Shown here: piece by piece, positions 57,974 through 64,000 of the stretch | Layout: every line of letters starts with the position of its first letter | Position numbering within the stretch: position 1 is the stretch's first letter | Source of the DNA: Opeltia flavorubescens | Lineage: Eukaryota > Ascomycota > Lecanoromycetes > Teloschistales > Teloschistaceae | Assembly: GCA_000442125.1 (NCBI GenBank) | Contig: KE546981.1 | Coordinates: 868,001 to 932,000 of the forward strand | Direction: 5' to 3' | Length of the DNA: 64,000 bases | The notes under the pieces: model-generated | The model's input: only the letters and a program-made list of their open reading frames with translations | The model's database searches: none | What the model was told of the DNA's origin: nothing | Made by a program: the position numbers and the translations under genes

Positions 57974-58735
57974 GATTAGCGGTGAGAGGATCGTCACTTC
58001 AGGATTTCGCAATGCCTTTGAGGTATTTGTTAGTCGTGGTATTCTGTATGTGAGCACAGAGATCTCACTCAATTATTTTACATGATCCGTTTCCGCTTCG
58101 ACGTCGTAGCAGCTGACTTTCGATGTTCGAGTCCAAGTCTACATGAAAGATCAATGGGGTAAGTATGAGATGTGATACTAATACTTTACTAGCGCCTGAC
58201 AGTTGCTCATGTTGTCCCAACAATCGAAGCATGGATACCTTCAATCAGTTCTAGCTAACCTAGTGAGCTTCGTCGAAACCAATCGTATGAGACGTTGGAT
58301 GACGTTGATCGTCCAATGTCCCAGTAACCGCTTCATGTTGACCACAGTTGAACACGATCTCCATATCACGAGGTTTGTGTGACCGTAAATGGTGCAACGG
58401 TATAAATGTATTGATAAAGATCGGGAGACGGCGTCGGATGGGATTATACTGAATAACATTGACTATGCTTAGAACCTAGAGCTTTTCTATGAAATATACG
58501 GCGGTTCGCCGCTGCAATTACAGGCTGCCAATTTACCAGCATGGACGCTAACTCCTCTTCTCGTGCGGACGGCTTATCACATACTGTTGTGTGTCTCTTC
58601 ATATTTCATCACCCCACAGAAGTTACTAAAATAGGAGTATCATTACCTTGGAAGGCGGTTATCTGCATGGTTGGTCGGGGTATCGAGTGATGATACAACG
58701 AATCCGATCTGATGACCGAGGCTTAGCGGCGTTTA
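57974..58735. other. Intergenic region up to the DNA transposon
   Basis: Likely promoter of the nucleotidyltransferase-like gene, then unclassified sequence. The minus frame 58241-58459 and plus frame 58648-58863 (the latter runs into the transposon end) are not supported. Confidence 0.5.
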
Positions 58736-58852
58736 CTGTCATATTCATAATTCTTAAGCCTGGGAGGCACGGGAGCCATTTGGTTTTTTTTAGTGCCCTA
58801 TACACACAAAATAACGATAGAAATCCTATTACTCCTACTACTACTATAGCTT
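58736..58852 (+). repeat. Left terminal inverted repeat
   Basis: Matches the reverse complement of 62071-62184 with few differences, mostly C/T. Normal GC, in contrast with the interior. Confidence 0.8.
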
Positions 58853-61800
58853 TTTTAGGCTAATTTAAAGCCGTAATTTTATTAAATTATTATTTTTTTA
58901 ATATTATTTTATATATTTAAAAGTTTATTTTATCTAATATATCTCTACTATTTTTAAAATTATTTTAAAATAATATTATTTTCCGGCTATTACGCGGTAA
59001 TAATAATAAAGTTAATATTATTATTATAAATATTAGTCTAGTTTAAATTAAAAAAATAAAAAATAGTTTAAAGTTATATAATAATATAATACCTTTAGAA
59101 TTAAATAATAAAAGTAGATTATTAATATTAAATAATTACTATTATTAATATTTTATAAACTTTTTCTACTCTAAACTTTTTATTTATTAGGATAAAATAT
59201 AATAATTCCTTTTTAATATATTTGGTATTATTATTTTATAATTAATAATTAATAAAGTTTTTATTTAGTTTAAATATAATAAAAAAAAGATTTAATATAT
59301 TATAAAGTAGTAAAATAATAATTTATAGAAAAAATAAATAAAAAAACTCGCGGAATAATAATTAAATTAGCTAGTTTTTTTTAATAAAAATACGGTTTAT
59401 AAATAAACCGGTTAGTATTAATTATATTAAATTTTTTAGTAATAAAATAATTAATTACGATTTTTTTAATTAATAAAAAATTTAAATAAAATTTTTAAAA
59501 CGAGTCTTTAAAAATTAAATAAAATTTTAGTCGAAGTAAAAAATAAAATATACTATTAACGTTTATTATTAATAGTTATATTATTTAAAAAATTTTTTAT
59601 AGTTTTTATAATATAAAATTATTTAATATTTTTATTAAAAATAAAATATTATTTAATTATAATAATAGTAATAATTTTAAATTAATTATTATAATAAATA
59701 ATTATTTTATTTATTAATTAATAGAATTTAAAGTAATATATATTAAAATAAAAATAAAGCTAGTATATTTACTATTTTATTCGCTGGATTTAAATTTAAT
59801 AAAAATTTTATTTATAATTTTAAAAATATATATAAAGTATAATTATAAATTAACTAGTTTTTATATAAAAAAAATAGATAATTTTAATTATTTTTTATAT
59901 AATATAGTAAATAAATAAAATAGGGTAGATAAACTAGATAATTTATTTTTTAATATATATATTATTTATAAAAATAAGTAATAAATTAAAAAAAATTTAT
60001 ATAATTATTTAAAAAAAAAATTAAAATATACGACTAATTTAATAAAAAAATTTCCTATAATTTTTTATTCTAATTTTTAAGTAATTATATCCACCGGATC
60101 TATTTTAAATTTATATAGTTTATTTTTATCTATTTTTTCTTTAATAATAGTAGTTATTTATAATAATAAAAGCTTTTTTATTATATATTTAAATAGAGAA
60201 TTTCTATTTTTTTATTAGCGAGATTAAAGAGAAAAAGTAAAAATTAAATATTATTATTTTAAATATATAAGTACTTTTTATAAAATTTTCTATTAATAGC
60301 GCTTTTACTTTTTATAAAATTTATTTATATTACGCGATATTATTATTTAAATATTATAAAATATATTTAAATCTTTTTATTAATATTTTATTATAATATT
60401 ATTTTTTTAAATTTAAATAATTGAAAAATTCTAGTTTTTATTAAATATTTTTTAAAATGCTTTTTTTAACGCCGCGCTTTTATATAATAACTATTAAAAA
60501 AGCTATTAAAAATATTTATTAAACTTATTAGGTTTAATAAAACTATTTATTTAAAATAATTTTTATAAAAAACTTTAAAACGGAAAAAATAAAGAAAAAA
60601 AATATTAAATAAATAAAAATATTATATAAAAATATAAAAAAGGTATATAATAATTATATAATATTATAAACGGTATTTAAATAGATTTTTTATTTTTTTT
60701 CTCTAGTATATTTTTAATAAATAGAATTTATAATATTAAATTAATTAATTTATTTATATTTTATATAATAAATAAATTTATTTATTTTTTTTTATTTTTT
60801 TTATTTTTTTTATTATAATTTAAATAATATTTATAGATAATCTATTATATAATTAAATATAAAAGAGCTTTATTTATTATTAGGCCCTTTTTAATTATAT
60901 TAGTCTATATAATAACTAGAGGATATATAATTTTATAATAGATATTTTTTTTATTCTAATAGTATATAAAACCTGTATTTTTATATAATTTATAAAAATA
61001 CTTTTATTTATAAAATAAAGTATTTTAAAATATAGTATTTAATTTTTTTATTTTATTATATAATATTATTTATATTACTAATTATTTTATAAAAATACCT
61101 TTTCTCGATAAAACCGGAGCGGTATTTTTATATAAAAGAGTACTATTATTTATATATATATAAATAAAGCGAATATTTAATATTATATTTTTTTTTTAAT
61201 ATAAAAGGTACTTATTATTTTTAAATATTTATTTTATTTATTTATAATAGTAAAATCGTTTTTAATATTATAAATATATTTTTTATATATAAAAATTCTA
61301 TAAAATATAACCTCTATTTAAATAGAAATAAAATAATATAATAAATATTTATTATTAATATACTATTAAATAAATTTATAATATATTAATTAAATTATTA
61401 TCTTTTATTTATATATAAAAATTTTAATTTTTTTTAATAAAATTTTTTTTAAAAATTATCTTTTATATTAATTTATATAATTTTATTACCTTTTTTTTAT
61501 TATTTAAAAAAAACGCTAGTTAAAATATTCTATTATTAAATTAATAATAATACTAGCTTTATATAATAATTATAGTAGATATTTTCGTCTAATTAAGCGG
61601 ATTATATTAAAATTAGATAAAAAGAAACTAGTTATTATAAAGATTTAAGCGGTAATTAAATAAAATATTAGGTTAAATTATATTTTAATATATAAATATT
61701 TCTATTATATTATAAGTATTAGAATCTATTATATATAAAAAATAGGTTTAATTAGTATTGATCTCTATCGGCGAAAAAATATATATATTTTTTATTAAAT

Positions 61801-62070
61801 TTATCTCTTTTATTTCCGTTTAAAATAGTAATAACGGTAGTAATAAATTTTAAAAGGATTTTTTAATATTTAATCTAAGTTTAAGCTTAAAAAAAGTAGT
61901 AGAATATACTTATAATAAGCCTTTTTTATATTAGCGAGGTACCTAAAAAAGTTCCTCTAGCAGTTATAAAAAAAAAAGCTTTAGATTTTTAATAAGAAAA
62001 TATATAAAACGGTATTACGGCTTTAAAATTTCCTAATTAGGCTATAAAAATAGTCTAGGAATTTATATAA

Positions 62071-62184
62071 CTATAGTGGTGGTGGGAGCAATAGGATTTC
62101 TATAGTTATTTTATGTGTGCGGGGCACTAAAAAAAACCAAATGGCTCCCGTGCCTCCCAGGCTCAAGAATTATGAATATGACAG
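62071..62184 (-). repeat. Right terminal inverted repeat
   Basis: Inverted partner of 58736-58852. Ends 183 bp before the metallophosphoesterase start codon at 62368. Confidence 0.8.
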
Positions 62185-62367
62185 TAATGACGCGCTCGGA
62201 CGCGCTTATGTTTCATAGACTTCGGAAGCACTCACATCGAGTCTGACAGATTCTGGTGATTGAAAGGAGGATTCGAAAAGCCTCCCCAAGGCTTGAGGCG
62301 CAGCAGAATTCCGGCTACAACGCCTTGGAACTGGAATGCTGCTACTCCTGCCAACACATCCAATTTC

Positions 62368-63348
62368 ATGCCACTGAAGAATGAACCCACACCGCAACCT
62401 CGGCAAGTGAAGCTTCCTCGCCATCGACTCCGGGCCTGTTCCGCAAGCCTTCTATCTTTCTATCGCCCGCCACCATCTGCTCTTCCGCACCCAACACCCA
62501 TCAAAGTCGTCTGCATCTCGGACACCCATGGGACTCACCCTCCAATACCACCAGGGGACATCCTCGTACATGCCGGAGACCTAACACAATGGGGCACTTT
62601 CTTAGAGATACAAGAGCAGTTGGACTGGCTCGATGCTCAATCGCACAAGCATAAGGTCGTCATCGCTGGGAACCATGATCTACTTCTTGATCCAGAGTTC
62701 CGCACCAAACACCCAGATAGATGGCATCAAGCTTTAGGAGCAGTGCGCGGAACTCAATTCGAGGAGACCAGGGCAGAGCCAAGAAATGAGAAAGATCTAC
62801 AGTGGGGTGGGATCATTTATCTTCAAAATACCTCCACGACTTTGACCTTCGCCCACCATGGTGATGTACCCGCACGAACAATCACCGTCTACGGATCTCC
62901 TCTCACACCTCAACATGGCATTTCAGCGTTCCAGTACCCCAAGGACGAAGACGTCTGGACCTCTACCCTCCCTGCCAATACCGATATCCTCATCACTCAC
63001 GGCCCACCTTGGGGGCATCTCGACGGTATCAAGAAAGCTGGATGCCCCCTCCTTGCTCGCGAGGTGGCCAGAGTACGACCACGTCTGGTGGTATTCGGGC
63101 ACATACACGTTGGCTACGGCGTCGAAGAAGTGGTATTTGATACAGTGGGACGGATACATGAAGGCATCCTTGGAGGCTGGGTTGGATGGGCAGGCTTAAT
63201 GGAGATGGCTGTATCGACGATGTTGAGTTGGATTGTACCAAGAATATGGAGGAAAGCAGTTCATGCGACTACGTTTGTGAACGCGGCTGTCATTGAGGGG
63301 TGGCAAAACCTCAAGGTGAAAAATGAAGCGGTGGTTATCACGATATAG
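62368..63348 (+). CDS. Calcineurin-like metallophosphoesterase (MPP_239FB/MPPED-like)
   Basis: The frame is open from 62260, but the first ATG in frame is at 62368 (MPLKNEPTPQPRQVKLPRHR), giving 326 residues. The five metallophosphoesterase motifs are in order: VCISDTHG (residues about 49-56), HAGDLTQWG (68-76), IAGNHD (99-104), ITHGPPWGHLD and VFGHIHVGYG. The pattern and the GNHDLLLD and HGPPWGHLD signatures are those of the MPPED/239FB branch, which has two metal ions and acts on phosphodiesters such as cyclic nucleotides; the fungal substrate is unknown. A C-terminal hydrophobic stretch (ILGGWVGWAGLMEMAVSTML) may contact membranes. The transposon's right end lies in its promoter region. 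Confidence 0.85.
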   Translation: MPLKNEPTPQPRQVKLPRHRLRACSASLLSFYRPPPSALPHPTPIKVVCISDTHGTHPPIPPGDILVHAGDLTQWGTFLEIQEQLDWLDAQSHKHKVVIAGNHDLLLDPEFRTKHPDRWHQALGAVRGTQFEETRAEPRNEKDLQWGGIIYLQNTSTTLTFAHHGDVPARTITVYGSPLTPQHGISAFQYPKDEDVWTSTLPANTDILITHGPPWGHLDGIKKAGCPLLAREVARVRPRLVVFGHIHVGYGVEEVVFDTVGRIHEGILGGWVGWAGLMEMAVSTMLSWIVPRIWRKAVHATTFVNAAVIEGWQNLKVKNEAVVITI

Positions 63349-63428
63349 GAATGAGATACAGCAGTCTGTTTATTTGATGGAATTCATGGTTCTATGTGGA
63401 AAGGCAACTTCCTACAATCGGCGCTAAC

Positions 63429-63986
63429 CTAAGCCGTCGCAGTAACAGCCTCATTGCCGCGAGGATCGGGTTGCAAGTACATTGAGACTTCGGCAACGAG
63501 TACGTTACTCTGGAACATCTGAAACGAACGTGCGGCGTCTTGACGACTGGCAACCTGGGTAAGCCAGGTGATGAGGTTCCTTGCCATTGCATCCCACGTC
63601 AGCTGCGTCGGACTCCCTGCATTGGCGGCGGGATAGATGAAGAGGTCGACGCGATCTGCAAATTCCGGGGTACCACAGGAAAACGGGTATTTTTGTATAC
63701 CTGGCCGTGGGGCAAAATGAGGATCCGTCGTCACTAGCTGCGCCGGGTAATGGATAATGGGTAGCTGGAAGGCCGCCAGGAAACATCTTGCCCATCGCTG
63801 CTCGCGCTTGAAATCCGAGTTGAGTAGGTCGTTTGTAATATTCACGCCAGAGTTGTCAGGGACCGATGGCGCTCCAGCAATTGGCTCGATGGTAATGTCG
63901 ATAGCCCCAATCTGTTGTGTGTACTCTTTGATCACTGTGGCCGTGTGCGATGGCCAACGATCGAGCTGCAACATACTGAACAACAT
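63429..63986 (-). CDS. Hypothetical protein, 5' end outside window
   Basis: Open frame from the stop at 63429 back to ATG at 63986 and beyond, so the true start is probably outside. 185 visible residues: an acidic, Asn/Pro-rich domain (AIDITIEPIAGAPSVPDNSG, QKYPFSCGTPEFADRVDLFI) with no catalytic signature that I recognise. It is convergent with the metallophosphoesterase, 81 bp between stops. Confidence 0.5.
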   Translation of the reverse strand: MLFSMLQLDRWPSHTATVIKEYTQQIGAIDITIEPIAGAPSVPDNSGVNITNDLLNSDFKREQRWARCFLAAFQLPIIHYPAQLVTTDPHFAPRPGIQKYPFSCGTPEFADRVDLFIYPAANAGSPTQLTWDAMARNLITWLTQVASRQDAARSFQMFQSNVLVAEVSMYLQPDPRGNEAVTATA

Positions 63987-64000
63987 CCAGCAATACGTTA

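Larger units (their letters stand above)
58736..62184. mobile_element. DNA transposon with TIRs, interior RIP-degraded
   Basis: The ends are inverted repeats starting CTGTCATATTCATAATTCTT and running about 115 bp (58736-58852 and 62071-62184). They include a 40-bp stretch, identical in both, that contains gggaggcacgggagccattt. TA flanks both ends (58734-58735, 62185-62186), as expected for Tc1/mariner/pogo-type target duplication, though this is not proof. The 3.2-kb interior is over 75% A+T with RIP bias. No transposase motif could be read. At 3.4 kb it is longer than typical Fot1/pogo elements, so class assignment stays open. Confidence 0.75.

Noticed and set aside
58736-62184. Mutator-type element because of the long TIRs
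   Set aside because: No 9-11 bp target duplication is seen; only TA matches on both sides.
1-64000. CRISPR arrays, operons and bacterial promoters
   Set aside because: The window is fungal; no regularly spaced repeats were seen and genes are monocistronic with introns.
1-64000. tRNA or rRNA genes
   Set aside because: No cloverleaf with A and B boxes or conserved rRNA segment was noticed by eye; a tRNA scan would be needed to exclude one.

Overview
The window is nuclear DNA of a filamentous ascomycete (Pezizomycotina). The evidence is short spliceosomal introns of about 45-115 nt with GT..AG ends and CTRAY-type branch points, fungal-only protein families (F-box, secreted PEBP, DUF3716-like Cys clusters, DAL81/TamA-like Zn2Cys6 regulator, hydrophobin-like secreted protein), and large islands of extremely AT-rich sequence with almost no CA/TG but retained CG. 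That last pattern is the mark of repeat-induced point mutation (RIP, C to T mainly at CpA). I cannot name the class or species.

Layout. 1-11.5 kb: normal-GC accessory genes, mostly lineage-specific coiled-coil and Cys-cluster proteins. 11.55-19.43 kb: unit 1 of a large direct duplication (MLRR-family gene copy A, RIP-ruined regulator, AT-rich block, stub of an amidase gene). 19.4-22.6 kb: spacer with a candidate secreted peptide and a small hydrophobic protein with an in-frame stop. 22.66-24.51 kb: the intact MLRR-family gene, copy B. 24.64-32.97 kb: unit 2 (copy C, a less damaged DAL81/TamA-like regulator, AT-rich block), running into an allophanate-hydrolase-type amidase whose 3' part lies outside the duplication. 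34.2-39.2 kb: a hypothetical protein, a C2H2 zinc-finger gene with a tandemly duplicated exon and intron, and a multipass membrane protein. 39.84-47.97 kb: an 8.1-kb RIP-degraded LINE with a 13-bp target-site duplication. 48-58.6 kb: secreted PEBP protein, F-box-like protein, an orphan 414-residue protein with a partial paralogue 3 kb away, a hydrophobin-like secreted protein, and a convergent pair (orphan plus nucleotidyltransferase-like). 58.74-62.18 kb: a 3.4-kb DNA transposon with about 115-bp terminal inverted repeats and a RIPed interior. 62.4-64 kb: a calcineurin-like metallophosphoesterase and the edge of another gene.

Main result. The three MLRR paralogues share their upstream region and reading frame but differ in introns. 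B has one intron; C has four at other positions; A has none. All five introns are clearly related in sequence, especially their last 45-50 nt. They look like introner-like elements, i.e. spliceosomal introns multiplying as mobile units. The four introns in C account for most of the length difference between the two duplicated units.

Second result. RIP damage stops at the edge of the duplication inside the amidase gene: three in-frame stops lie before position 32,972, and there are 384 open codons after it. Elsewhere the damage is reciprocal between the two units. Gene models with introns were built by hand from splice signals and frame agreement, without any database search.
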